NCBI RefSeq assembly: GCF_029892095.1
Contig: NZ_JARZAE010000004.1
Coordinates: forward strand, 992,001-1,056,000
Length of the DNA: 64,000 nt
Direction: 5' to 3'
Source: Kitasatospora sp. MAP12-44
Lineage (GTDB): Bacteria > Actinomycetota > Actinomycetes > Streptomycetales > Streptomycetaceae
Positions 34,365 to 62,547 of this stretch are shown here, piece by piece. The position numbers were made by a program, and so were the translations under genes. Under the pieces are notes generated by a model, which had not been told where the DNA came from, made no database searches, and saw only the letters and a program-made list of their open reading frames with translations. The first letter of the stretch is position 1. Every line of letters begins with the position of its first letter.

Positions 34365-35108
34365 ATGGTCCGTGGTTCCGGTTCTGGTTCGGGCTCTGGT
34401 TCCGGTTTCGCAGCGGCGAGCGTCGACTCCGAGGAGCTGCGCGAGCGGCTGGTGCTGGCCGCGCTGCGGGTGGCGGGCGAGCACGGCCTCGCCGAGCTGA
34501 CCGTCCAGCGGATCGCCCAGGCCGCCGGGACCTCCGCGATCAGCGTCTACACCCGGTTCGGTGGCCTGGCCGGGGTGCTGGAGGCTCTCTACCGGCGGAC
34601 CTTCGCGATGCTCGGCGAGGCGTTCCGCGCGGTGCCGCGCACCGGCGGCGGCGATCCGCTCGGCCACCTGCTGGCGCTGGCGATGGCCTACCGGTCCTTC
34701 GCACTGGCGGTCCCACCCCGCTACGCGTTCATGTTCGACCGTCCGGTGCCGGACTTCGAGCCCGCGCAGCCGCTGCGCGCCGAGGCCCTGCAGGGCGCCT
34801 TCGCGCCGCTGATCGACGCCGTCCGCGAGCTCGCAGGCACCGAGACGGAAGGCACCGGGACCGAAGGCACCGCGCTCGCGGGCACCGAGCCCGCAGGCGT
34901 CGGGACCGCCGATGCCACCCGCACGGCATACCTGCTCTGGTGCGTCATGCACGGCATGGTCGGGCTGGAGCTGGCGGACGTCCTGCGCACGCCGCTGCCC
35001 GGCTGGGGCATCGCCGTGCCGGACGAGAGCGCGGGCGAGCAGATGTACCGGGCGGGCGTCCGGGCGATGCTCAACGGCCTCGGACACCCCGGGACCCGTA
35101 CGCCCTAG
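34365..35108 (+). CDS. TetR-family transcriptional regulator
   Basis: 247 residues from the ATG at 34365. A simple SGSGSGSGSG tail precedes the helix-turn-helix domain: RLVLAALRVAGEHGLAELTVQRIAQAAGTSAISVYTRFGGLAGVLEALYRR. The C-terminal ligand domain has YRSFALAVPPRYAFMFDRPVP, as in the WHG-type subfamily, and an inserted Glu/Thr/Gly repeat (GTETEGTGTEGT). Ligand and target genes are unknown; the neighbours give no clear partner. Converges on the AIM24 gene, separated by a strong hairpin. Confidence 0.88.
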   Translation: MVRGSGSGSGSGSGFAAASVDSEELRERLVLAALRVAGEHGLAELTVQRIAQAAGTSAISVYTRFGGLAGVLEALYRRTFAMLGEAFRAVPRTGGGDPLGHLLALAMAYRSFALAVPPRYAFMFDRPVPDFEPAQPLRAEALQGAFAPLIDAVRELAGTETEGTGTEGTALAGTEPAGVGTADATRTAYLLWCVMHGMVGLELADVLRTPLPGWGIAVPDESAGEQMYRAGVRAMLNGLGHPGTRTP

Positions 35109-35123
35109 CGGCGGGCCATCGGA

Positions 35124-35154
35124 CGGCGCGGAGCCCTCGGCAGGCTCCGCGCCG
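35124..35154. terminator. Bidirectional hairpin between convergent genes
   Basis: CGGCGCGGAGCC, a 7-nt loop, then GGCTCCGCGCCG: a perfect 12-bp stem between the TetR and AIM24 stops. Suitable for both directions. Confidence 0.8.
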
Positions 35155-35169
35155 TGGTCCGGGCGAGCG

Positions 35170-35928
35170 TCAGCCGCGCAGGATCCCGCCCACGATGCCG
35201 CCGATCCCCGCGCCCTCCGCGCCGGCCGAGGCCGCGTCACGGGCCAGGTACGGCTCCAGCGCGTGGGCCAGGCCGGACAGCGGCATGCTCTGCAGCCAGA
35301 TCTGGCCGGGGCCGGTCAGCGCCACCAGGTGGTAGCCGTCGCCGCCGAAGATCTTGTTGGCGATGCCCGGCACCCTGGTGATGGTGAACTGCACCTGCTC
35401 CTCGAACATCCCCACGTGGCCGGGGTGGACCAGCATCGTCTGGCCGGGCCCGAGGGTGTACTGGGTCAGCTCGCCGGACAGCTCGATCCAGGCGCGGCCC
35501 TGCCCCTGCAGGCGCTGGAGGATGAAGCCCTCGCCGCCCCACAGTCCGCCGCGGAAGGACTGCTGCAGACCGACCGTCGGGCTGATCCCGGGCGTGCCGC
35601 AGACCCAGCCGTGGCGGTGCACCAGCACACCGCGACCCGGCGTGATGTCCACCGGGATGATGTGGCCGGGCACCTTGGCCGCGAAGGCCACCAGTGCGGG
35701 GCCGCCCTGCGCCTGGTACTGCGTGAGGAATATGCCGCCGCCGCCCACCGCGCGCTTGATCGCCCCCATGAACCCGCCGCCACCGGGCCCACCGGTGTTC
35801 GTGGTCTGCGACATCTGCATGTTGGACGACATCCAGGAGAGCTCCCCGTGGGTGGAGATCACCGTCTCCCCCGGCGCGAGTTCGATCTCCAGCACCGGCA
35901 TCGTGCTGCCCTTGACCACTGCCTGCAT
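35170..35928 (-). CDS. AIM24-family protein
   Basis: 252 residues from the ATG at 35928. The double-psi/jelly-roll AIM24 pattern is clear: [20 protein letters not shown], the glycine-rich [48 protein letters not shown], then [18 protein letters not shown] and [21 protein letters not shown]. These proteins are widespread in actinobacteria, with functions poorly defined (the yeast namesake is mitochondrial). The C-terminus ends in a glycine-rich [11 protein letters not shown]. Divergent from the VOC gene. Confidence 0.9.
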   Translation of the reverse strand: MQAVVKGSTMPVLEIELAPGETVISTHGELSWMSSNMQMSQTTNTGGPGGGGFMGAIKRAVGGGGIFLTQYQAQGGPALVAFAAKVPGHIIPVDITPGRGVLVHRHGWVCGTPGISPTVGLQQSFRGGLWGGEGFILQRLQGQGRAWIELSGELTQYTLGPGQTMLVHPGHVGMFEEQVQFTITRVPGIANKIFGGDGYHLVALTGPGQIWLQSMPLSGLAHALEPYLARDAASAGAEGAGIGGIVGGILRG

Positions 35929-36178
35929 GTTCTCGGTCCCTCCCCCAACTGACCCGGCCGATCGCAGCCGGGGTTCGAACGGTCCGTCGCCGTCCACCGG
36001 CCGCACGGTACCGCTGGATCCCGCAGCCGACCAGGGCGGGGGCCGCCCTGCGCGCCTGCACCGATCCCGCGCCGGATTCGAAGACGATCGTTGGGATCCG
36101 ACCGGTTCCCACCTCGCGGAAAGCCGCGTGACGGTGACGGAGAACGGCGACGGAGCACGGCGACTGAAAGGACGATCC

Positions 36179-36550
36179 ATGTTCGGCAACACCAAGGCGT
36201 TCAGCGGTTTCTCCGTGGACGACCTCCAGCGGGCCAAGCAGTTCTACGGCGAGACCCTGGGACTGAACGTCTCGGAGGAGCACGGGATGCTCCACCTGCA
36301 CCTGGCCGGCGGCGGCGAGGTACTCGCCTACCCGAAGCCCGGGCACACCCCGGCGTCGTTCACGATCCTCAACTTCCCGGTCGCCGACATCGACCAGGCC
36401 GTCGACGAACTCGCCTCGCGCGGCGTGCAGTTCGAGCGCTACCCCAACCTGCCCGCGGACGAGAAGGGGATCTTCCGCGGCGGCGGCCCGCTCATCGCGT
36501 GGTTCACCGACCCGGCGGGGAACATCCTCTCGGTGCTCCAGGAGAGCTGA
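36179..36550 (+). CDS. VOC-superfamily (glyoxalase/bleomycin-resistance-like) protein
   Basis: 123 residues, a single VOC domain of two beta-alpha-beta-beta-beta units: [68 protein letters not shown] and [17 protein letters not shown]. Histidine and glutamate positions that could bind metal are present. Members include lyases, dioxygenases and drug-binding proteins; the exact role is unknown. ATG start at 36179 after GAAAGGA. Confidence 0.87.
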   Translation: MFGNTKAFSGFSVDDLQRAKQFYGETLGLNVSEEHGMLHLHLAGGGEVLAYPKPGHTPASFTILNFPVADIDQAVDELASRGVQFERYPNLPADEKGIFRGGGPLIAWFTDPAGNILSVLQES

Positions 36551-36688
36551 CTCCCGGGCGTCCGGCGAGGGGTCCGGGCGAGGGGTCCGGGCGGCAACCG
36601 GACCCCACCCGTCCACCTGACTGTCCGAGGCTGCCGCTATGCTTCCCCCCACCGCACCGCGGGTGGTCGGGGCAACATAGGGGGACGC

Positions 36689-37489
36689 GTGCAGCAGCGG
36701 GGTAACGAGCGGGACATGACGGGTCTTCAGGCTGATCGCCCGCACCCCGCCCGGATCTACGACTACTGGCTCGGCGGCAAGGACAACTTCCCGCCCGACC
36801 GTGCGGCCGCCGAGCACGCCATCAGCGTCTCGGCCGACATCCCGGCCGCCGCCCGCGAGAACCGCGCCTTCCTGCAGCGCGCGGTGCGGATGTGCGCGCG
36901 GGAGGGGATCCGCCAGTTCATCGACATCGGGGCCGGCCTGCCCTCGCCGGGCAATGTGCACGAGGCGGCCCAGGAGATCCAGCCGGACGCCCGCGTGGTC
37001 TACGTCGACAACGACCCGATCGTCCTCACGCACGGCCGTGCGCTGCTCGCCGACAACCGCTCGACCACCGTACTGACCGGGGACGTCCGCGAGTTGGACG
37101 AGCTGCTGGACCGCCCCGAGCTGCGCGCCCTGATCGACTTCGAGCAGCCGGTCGCCATCCTGCTGGTCGCCGTCCTGCACTTCGTCAGCGACGAGGAGGC
37201 CCGCGCGGCGCTGGACAAGGTGTTCGCCCGGGTCGCGCCGGGCAGTTACCTGGTCCTCTCCAACAGCACCCACGAGGGCAACCCCGAGCGTGCCGCGGCT
37301 GCCGCGCGGACCTGGGAGAAGACCTCCTCGGGCATCAACCTGCGCGGCCGCGCGCACGTCGAGACGTTCTTCGACGGCTGGGAACTGCTGGAGCCGGGCG
37401 TCGACTTCGTCCCGCTCTGGCGCCCGGAGGGCCCCACCGAGCAGAGCACCCGCTGGATGTACGCGGGCGTCGGGCGCAAGCAGGCCTGA
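36689..37489 (+). CDS. SAM-dependent methyltransferase (DUF574/PF04672 type)
   Basis: 266 residues from the GTG at 36689, preceded by AGGGGGA. The actinobacterial signature ARIYDYWLGGKDNFPPDR opens the protein, followed by FIDIGAGLPSPGNVHE (motif I for SAM), VVYVDNDPIVLTHGRALL and ILLVAVLHFVSD. These are abundant in Streptomyces, with few known substrates. Ends just before a 16-bp repeat array shared with the convergent gene. Confidence 0.9.
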   Translation: MQQRGNERDMTGLQADRPHPARIYDYWLGGKDNFPPDRAAAEHAISVSADIPAAARENRAFLQRAVRMCAREGIRQFIDIGAGLPSPGNVHEAAQEIQPDARVVYVDNDPIVLTHGRALLADNRSTTVLTGDVRELDELLDRPELRALIDFEQPVAILLVAVLHFVSDEEARAALDKVFARVAPGSYLVLSNSTHEGNPERAAAAARTWEKTSSGINLRGRAHVETFFDGWELLEPGVDFVPLWRPEGPTEQSTRWMYAGVGRKQA

Positions 37490-37514
37490 ACACCGTTACG
37501 GGTGCTTTGAATCA

Positions 37515-37587
37515 CGGCTGCCGCAACTCACGGCTGCCGCAGCTCAGGGCAGCCGCAACTCAGGCCTGCCGCAACTCAAGGCAGCCG
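37515..37587. repeat. 16-bp tandem repeats between convergent genes
   Basis: About four and a half units of the type CGGCTGCCGCAACTCA (37515, 37531, 37547, 37563, partial at 37579). The array covers the gap after the methyltransferase and runs into the last codons (LELRQA) of the SUKH gene, so copy number would alter that C-terminus. Confidence 0.88.
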
Positions 37588-39263
37588 TACCGGTCCAGCA
37601 CATAGCGGCCGCCCTCCAGATTCGCCGCGAAGCGCTCCAGCAGCTCCTGCCAGCTGTTCGCCACGACGTCGACGGGGATCAGGTTGTCCAGGCCGATCAC
37701 CTGTCCGTGGCGTCCGGCCGGAGCCGGGTCCAGATCCAGCGCGGTGCTGCTGTCGTCGTCGATGGAGACGGGGATCCAGCCCCGTCTCCAGCCGTGGTCG
37801 CCGCGGATCGCGGCGCCGACCGGGTCGGGCCGATCACTGCTCCACTCCTCGCCCAGCCATTCCCGGTGCGCCGCAAGCTCGGTGACGTCCTGCTGGTTCG
37901 GCATCCCCGCCACGAGATCGCCGAAGGTGATGCTGCGGTGGACCAGGCACGAGGCGACGAAGTCGACGGGCAACCGGTCGTCGAGCTCGGCCTCGCACGC
38001 GGTGATCTCGTCCATCGTCGCCGGAGCGCCCAAGGACACCGGGAAGGCGGGGAAGCGCTCGGCGAGTTCGCGTTCGATGCGCTGCCACGCGCCGGCCACC
38101 GCGGCGTGCGCAGCCGCGAGTTCGTCCGCCGTTCGCGGCGGTACGCGCAGCCGGGGAGCCAGCGGATCCTGCACACCGGCGTCGGCCAGGAACCGCAGCG
38201 CGTCGTCCCGCTGGGAGGGCTCGACCAGGCCGAGCTGGTACGCCGCCCGCCACCGCGGGCCCGCTCCGAGGGCCGTGGAGCGCACCAGACCCCACAGCAC
38301 GTGAGCAAGGCGATCCCGGTAGGCCGGCCCGCAGGCCATCACCTGGCCCACCACGTCCGCCACCCGGTTCAGGTCGGCCTTGGGGTCCTCCGGCCGGTAG
38401 GCCAGCCGCCAGTCCGGGCTCTGCTCCAGGGCCCGCAGCTCGCTGTCGACCAGGGCCGGCAGCACCCGCGGTGCGGCCGTGTGCAGCGGACGCACCAGGC
38501 GTGCCGGAAACTCCCCGCGCTCGGCACACGTCCGGAGCACCGCGAGGACGTCCTCGAGCCGCTCCAGCCGCAGCAGAGCCCGCACCGCCTCGTCGGCCAC
38601 CAACCGGAGGGCCGGCGCGGTCGCCACGACATCCCGCAGCCGCAGCACGGCTTCGTCCCGCTGCGCCGCTCCCAGGCCGGCGTAATCCGCACTCAACTTC
38701 GCGGTGGCGAACGGGCGTGCCGCGCGATACGCCTCAACGGCGGCATCGAGATGCGAGCGATCCATGACCGCCATCGCCACCGCCGTGCACAGGAGCTCGG
38801 CGTCATCCGGCGGCTGCTCCTGGTAGAACGCCCCCTGCGCGCTCGGATCCGCTGCCGGGCAGGCGAGATACCCCGCCAACTGCCCGGCACCCGAGGCGGC
38901 GTGGTCCGGCGCCAGCTCCACGATGGCGCGCGCGACGGCCGGGCGCTCCCAGAAGCCGTGCGTCAGGAGGTGACACAGAGCCCGTCCCACCACCGCCCGT
39001 CCCACCACCGCCCAGCGCGCCACCCCGGCCACCCCGGCCACCCCGGCCACCCCGGCCACCTGCCCGCGCAGACCGTCGCCGGCGCCGCCCGGTCCCAGCG
39101 CCCTGCGGGCCGCGGCCACGACGTCCTCGACAGCCAGGGACGCCGGCGCCAGCACCGCCGCAGGGCAGATCCGGCCCGGACAAGCCGCGCTCCCACCGTC
39201 AGACCCTGGCACAGCTCCTCCTTCGCCAGCAGTCCCAGCGCTGCAGTGGCACGCCGGGCACAT
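37560..39263 (-). CDS. Large SMI1/KNR4 (SUKH)-domain protein
   Basis: 567 residues if started at the ATG at 39263. The C-terminal 170 residues form a SUKH domain: AWQRIERELAERFPAFPVSLGAPATMDEITACEAELDDRLPVDF, then HREWLG, GWRRGWIPVSIDDD and LDLDPAPAGRHGQVIGLD. SUKH proteins often serve as immunity partners of polymorphic toxins. The N-terminal 380 residues are helical, HEAT-like sequence with an unusual GVAGVAGVAGVA run caused by a 9-bp DNA repeat near 39021-39056. The true start could be later than shown. No toxin gene is adjacent. Confidence 0.78.
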   Translation of the reverse strand: MCPACHCSAGTAGEGGAVPGSDGGSAACPGRICPAAVLAPASLAVEDVVAAARRALGPGGAGDGLRGQVAGVAGVAGVAGVARWAVVGRAVVGRALCHLLTHGFWERPAVARAIVELAPDHAASGAGQLAGYLACPAADPSAQGAFYQEQPPDDAELLCTAVAMAVMDRSHLDAAVEAYRAARPFATAKLSADYAGLGAAQRDEAVLRLRDVVATAPALRLVADEAVRALLRLERLEDVLAVLRTCAERGEFPARLVRPLHTAAPRVLPALVDSELRALEQSPDWRLAYRPEDPKADLNRVADVVGQVMACGPAYRDRLAHVLWGLVRSTALGAGPRWRAAYQLGLVEPSQRDDALRFLADAGVQDPLAPRLRVPPRTADELAAAHAAVAGAWQRIERELAERFPAFPVSLGAPATMDEITACEAELDDRLPVDFVASCLVHRSITFGDLVAGMPNQQDVTELAAHREWLGEEWSSDRPDPVGAAIRGDHGWRRGWIPVSIDDDSSTALDLDPAPAGRHGQVIGLDNLIPVDVVANSWQELLERFAANLEGGRYVLDRYGCLELRQA

Positions 39264-39411
39264 CGGGCGCCGAGCCTATCCGGCTGCGCCGACAACGGGC
39301 TCGGGGGCGACGATCCGCTGACGAGCGAAGGCCGCCCGTTCGGCCGAACCTGGCACCCTGCGTGTCCTTGCGTCCGCGCGGCGCACGCCCCGCGACCTTA
39401 GCCTTCGTCTC

Positions 39412-41292
39412 GTGACGAGAGGCGAGCCGAAAGAGCCGGAAGAGCCGAAACAGCAGTCACCAGGCGATTCTGACGGATCGTCAGACGATGTTCGCGGGCG
39501 GCGGCTGTCCGCCGACGGGACGCTGTGGTGGGTGCAGGGCGTGCTGCTGGTGGTAGCGGCTGCCCTGCTGTCCACGCCGCTGGGGGTGTGGCTGCTGGTC
39601 GATCACGCGGTCATGGCGGGGGCGATGCTGGTGGTGGCGGCCGGGGCGCAGGTGCGGGCGGCGGCGGCGCCGCAGAGGTGGTGGGCGGCGATCGAGGCCG
39701 CGCTGGTCGGTGCGCTCGGCCTGCTGGGGTTGGCCGGTCTGGCGATGCCGGTCGCGGTGTCGTGGTGGTGGATGGGCGGGTTCTGGATCGTCGTCGCGCT
39801 CTGCGAGCTCCTCGCCGGCCCGGCCCGGGACGATCCGCTCGCGATGTCCCTGCCGGTGGTGTTGTGGTTAGCGTTCGCGGGTGTCGTGACCCTGACGCTG
39901 CCGTACCGCCTCGGCACCGACCTCGCGCTCTGCTCGGTGGTCTTCCTGCTGGTGGCCGGACTCTCGCTGGTGGCGCGCGGGGTGCGGCTGGAGCTGGCTG
40001 CGCACCGGGCGCGGGCCGGGCGGCCGTCCCGGGCGCGCCGTCGCTGGGTCCGGCGGACCGCCTTGGCCGCGCAGGTCGTGGTGCTGATCGTCGCGGTCGG
40101 CGGGTACGCGGCCACGGTCACGGTCGCCGCCGGCTTCCAACAGGGCCAGCGGAGCGTGGCCGATTTCTACCGGCCACCGTCCGGGTCGGCGCCGGCCGCC
40201 CCGGGCACGGTGATCCGCACCGAACCCGTCCTGGCAGCGTCCGCGCACGGCAGCGGCCGGCGAGTCCTCTACTGGTCGCAGGACAAGGACGGGCGGCCCA
40301 CCGTCTCCTCCGGCATGGTGTGGACGCCCTCCCAGGGCAGCCCGCAAGGGCGGCCGATCCTGGACTGGACGCACGGCACCGTCGGCCTCGACCCGCAGTG
40401 CGCGCCCTCGCGCCGCGACCTCCCGCTGCAGAGCATGACCTGGATCAACCACGCCCTCGACCGGGGCTGGGTGGTGACCGCCTCGGACTACGCCGGGGCG
40501 GGCGGCACCGCGGGCCCCGACGACGGCGAGGCCTACTTCGTGCTGGTCGGCGAGGGTCGCGACGCGCTGAACATCGCCCGCGCCGCCCGGTCCATGCCCG
40601 GCACCGGCGCCGGCGACCAGCTGACGATCTTCGGCGCGTCCCAGGGCGGCGGCGTCGCACTGGCCGCGGCCCAACTCGCCGCCGCCTACACCCCCGAGCT
40701 GCACCTGGCCGGGGTCGCCGCCTCCGCACCCGCGGCCAACGTGAGCCTGCTGCTCCAGGACCAGGCACCGGATTCGGTGGGCTCCTGGTGGGTCGGCTCG
40801 ATGGTGGTCCGCAGTTACGCCCGGGCGTACCCCGCCACCGCGCCGAGCGCACTGCTGTCCGACGCCGCGCGACTGCGCCTGCCGGAGACCTCGCAGGCCA
40901 TCTGCGACAGCGAGCCGTGGCTGCTGCTGCCCCGGCTGGTCGAACTCACCATGCTGGGCACGTTCTTCTCCCACCCGCCGCAGTCGGATCCCGCCTGGCG
41001 GCAGGCATTGGCGGAGAACCGGGCCCCGCTGATGACACCGGGCGTCCCCGTCTTCCTCGCGCAGGGACTGAGCGACCCGCTGCTCCTGCCCAAGTACACC
41101 GCCGGGCTGGTCCAGCGCTACTGCGCGGCGGGGACGGCGGTCACCACCGACTGGATGCGCGGGGTGTCGCACGACGGCTCGGTGGAGTCGGGACCGGCCG
41201 CGATCGCCTGGCTGGCCGACCGGGTGGCCGGCCGGCCCGCCCCGAGCTCGTGCGCCGACCCGCTCCCGGTCACCCCGGAGTCCGCCTGGTAG
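39412..41292 (+). CDS. Membrane protein fused to secretory-lipase-type alpha/beta hydrolase
   Basis: 626 residues from the GTG at 39412. Residues about 35-215 hold six or so membrane segments (VQGVLLVVAAALLSTPLGVWLLV, VMAGAMLVVAAGAQV, ALVGALGLLGLAGLAMPVAV, WWMGGFWIVVALCELL and others), like a HdeD/DUF308 protein. After a seventh anchor (AQVVVLIVAVGGYAATVTVAAG), an outside alpha/beta hydrolase follows: DWTHGTVGLDPQC, ASDYAGAGG, the nucleophile elbow FGASQGGGVALAAA, the acid loop AQGLSDPLLLP and the histidine in GVSHDGSV. This matches the LIP-type secretory lipase family. The fusion is unusual. It converges on the exporter gene with a 9-bp gap. Confidence 0.8.
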   Translation: MTRGEPKEPEEPKQQSPGDSDGSSDDVRGRRLSADGTLWWVQGVLLVVAAALLSTPLGVWLLVDHAVMAGAMLVVAAGAQVRAAAAPQRWWAAIEAALVGALGLLGLAGLAMPVAVSWWWMGGFWIVVALCELLAGPARDDPLAMSLPVVLWLAFAGVVTLTLPYRLGTDLALCSVVFLLVAGLSLVARGVRLELAAHRARAGRPSRARRRWVRRTALAAQVVVLIVAVGGYAATVTVAAGFQQGQRSVADFYRPPSGSAPAAPGTVIRTEPVLAASAHGSGRRVLYWSQDKDGRPTVSSGMVWTPSQGSPQGRPILDWTHGTVGLDPQCAPSRRDLPLQSMTWINHALDRGWVVTASDYAGAGGTAGPDDGEAYFVLVGEGRDALNIARAARSMPGTGAGDQLTIFGASQGGGVALAAAQLAAAYTPELHLAGVAASAPAANVSLLLQDQAPDSVGSWWVGSMVVRSYARAYPATAPSALLSDAARLRLPETSQAICDSEPWLLLPRLVELTMLGTFFSHPPQSDPAWRQALAENRAPLMTPGVPVFLAQGLSDPLLLPKYTAGLVQRYCAAGTAVTTDWMRGVSHDGSVESGPAAIAWLADRVAGRPAPSSCADPLPVTPESAW

Positions 41293-41301
41293 CTCAGCTG
41301 G

Positions 41302-42601
41302 TCACACCGGTTCCGTCTCACTCACGGCTTCACGCACCGCCTCGTCGTCCACCTTCGCCCACCGCTGCTCGGGGCGGGTGAAGAGGTACCCGGCGGCCGC
41401 GGCCACTGTGACCGCCATTCCCACCAGCACCACCCTGAAGTCCACCGCGGCGATCAGTGCGGCGCCGACGGCCATCGCCAGCACCTGCGGCACCGTCATG
41501 ATGAGGGTGAACCCGGCGTAGACCCGCCCGACCAGCTCCGGCGGCGTGTGGCGGAAACCGATCGTGGTCAGCCCGATCGCGATCCACGGCATGCTGGCCC
41601 CGCACAGCACCATGCCGGTCGCCACCACGGCCACCGACGGCACGGTCTGCAGCAGCGCGCCGAGCCCGAAGGAGGCCATGCCCGCGGCGACCAGCGGGCC
41701 GTCCCCGATCCGCCGGGCGATCCGGCCTGCGGTCAGCCCGGCCAGCACCGCTCCGGCCCCCTGGCCGACCAGCAGCACGCCGAGGAAGGCCGGCGGCCGC
41801 CCCAGCCCGTCACCGACCACGGCGAGCCCGACCGTCTCGGCCAGGCCCATCCCCACCATGGTCAGCGCGCAGCCGATGCTGAGCTGCCGCAGCACGAGAG
41901 TGTTCGCCAGATGCCGGATGCCCTCGGTGATGTCGGTGCGCCACCCGCTGCCGCTGGACGACGGCGCATCCTCGTGCAGTCGCACAGCCAGCAGGGTGGC
42001 CGCCGCGACCAGAAAGGTACCGGTGTCCACCAGCACCACGGCATGGGCGCCGAGCGCGGCGAACAGTCCGGCCCCGGCCAGCGGGGAGACCAGCCGCAGC
42101 GACTGCTTGGCGGTCTGCAGCAGGCCGTTGGCGTCGCCCAGCCGCTCCTCGGGGACCAGCACGCGCAGCAGGCCGGCCTGCGCGGGATCGAGGAAGCTGT
42201 TGGACAGGCCGTAGAGCAGCATCACCAGGTAGACCAGCCAGACCCGGCCGCTGCTGTGGACCAGCAGCAGCACCGGGAGCACGGCGGCGGTCGCCAGGTT
42301 GAGCACCAGGAGCAGCCGGCGCCGGCGGTAGCGGTCGGCGACCATGCCGCCGAGCGGGGCACAGAGCGTGCCGACGATCACCAGGAAGAAGGCGAGCGCG
42401 GCCGCCGAGTTGCTCCCGGTCAGCTCCTTGACCCAGATCCCGGCCACCAGCCAGAGCATCGTGTCACCGAGCACCGAGACGAGTTGTCCCAGCAGGAACC
42501 AGCGGACGTTCCGGTCGGCCAGCAGCGGCCTGATGCCCCGTCGGCCGTCCGTCGGGTCGCCGGCCACGACATGCCGGTCTGTCGGGTCACGGTCTGTCAG
42601 G

Positions 42602-42612
<11 letters not shown>
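41302..42612 (-). CDS. MFS exporter of the NRPS operon
   Basis: 436 residues with twelve predicted membrane segments. The first helices ([24 protein letters not shown]) and the loop [15 protein letters not shown], the MFS motif A, mark a DHA3-type drug or siderophore exporter (EntS-like). The ATG at 42612 overlaps the NRPS stop by 11 bp, so it is the last gene of the biosynthetic operon. It most likely exports the peptide and may provide self-resistance. The N-terminal 30 residues are a hydrophilic Asp/Thr-rich tail. Confidence 0.92.

Positions 42613-62543
<19,931 letters not shown>

Positions 62544-62547
<4 letters not shown>

Noticed and set aside
37684-38304. Plus-strand frames opposite the SUKH gene
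   Set aside because: The sequence lacks domains and fits mirrored codon bias of the minus-strand gene.
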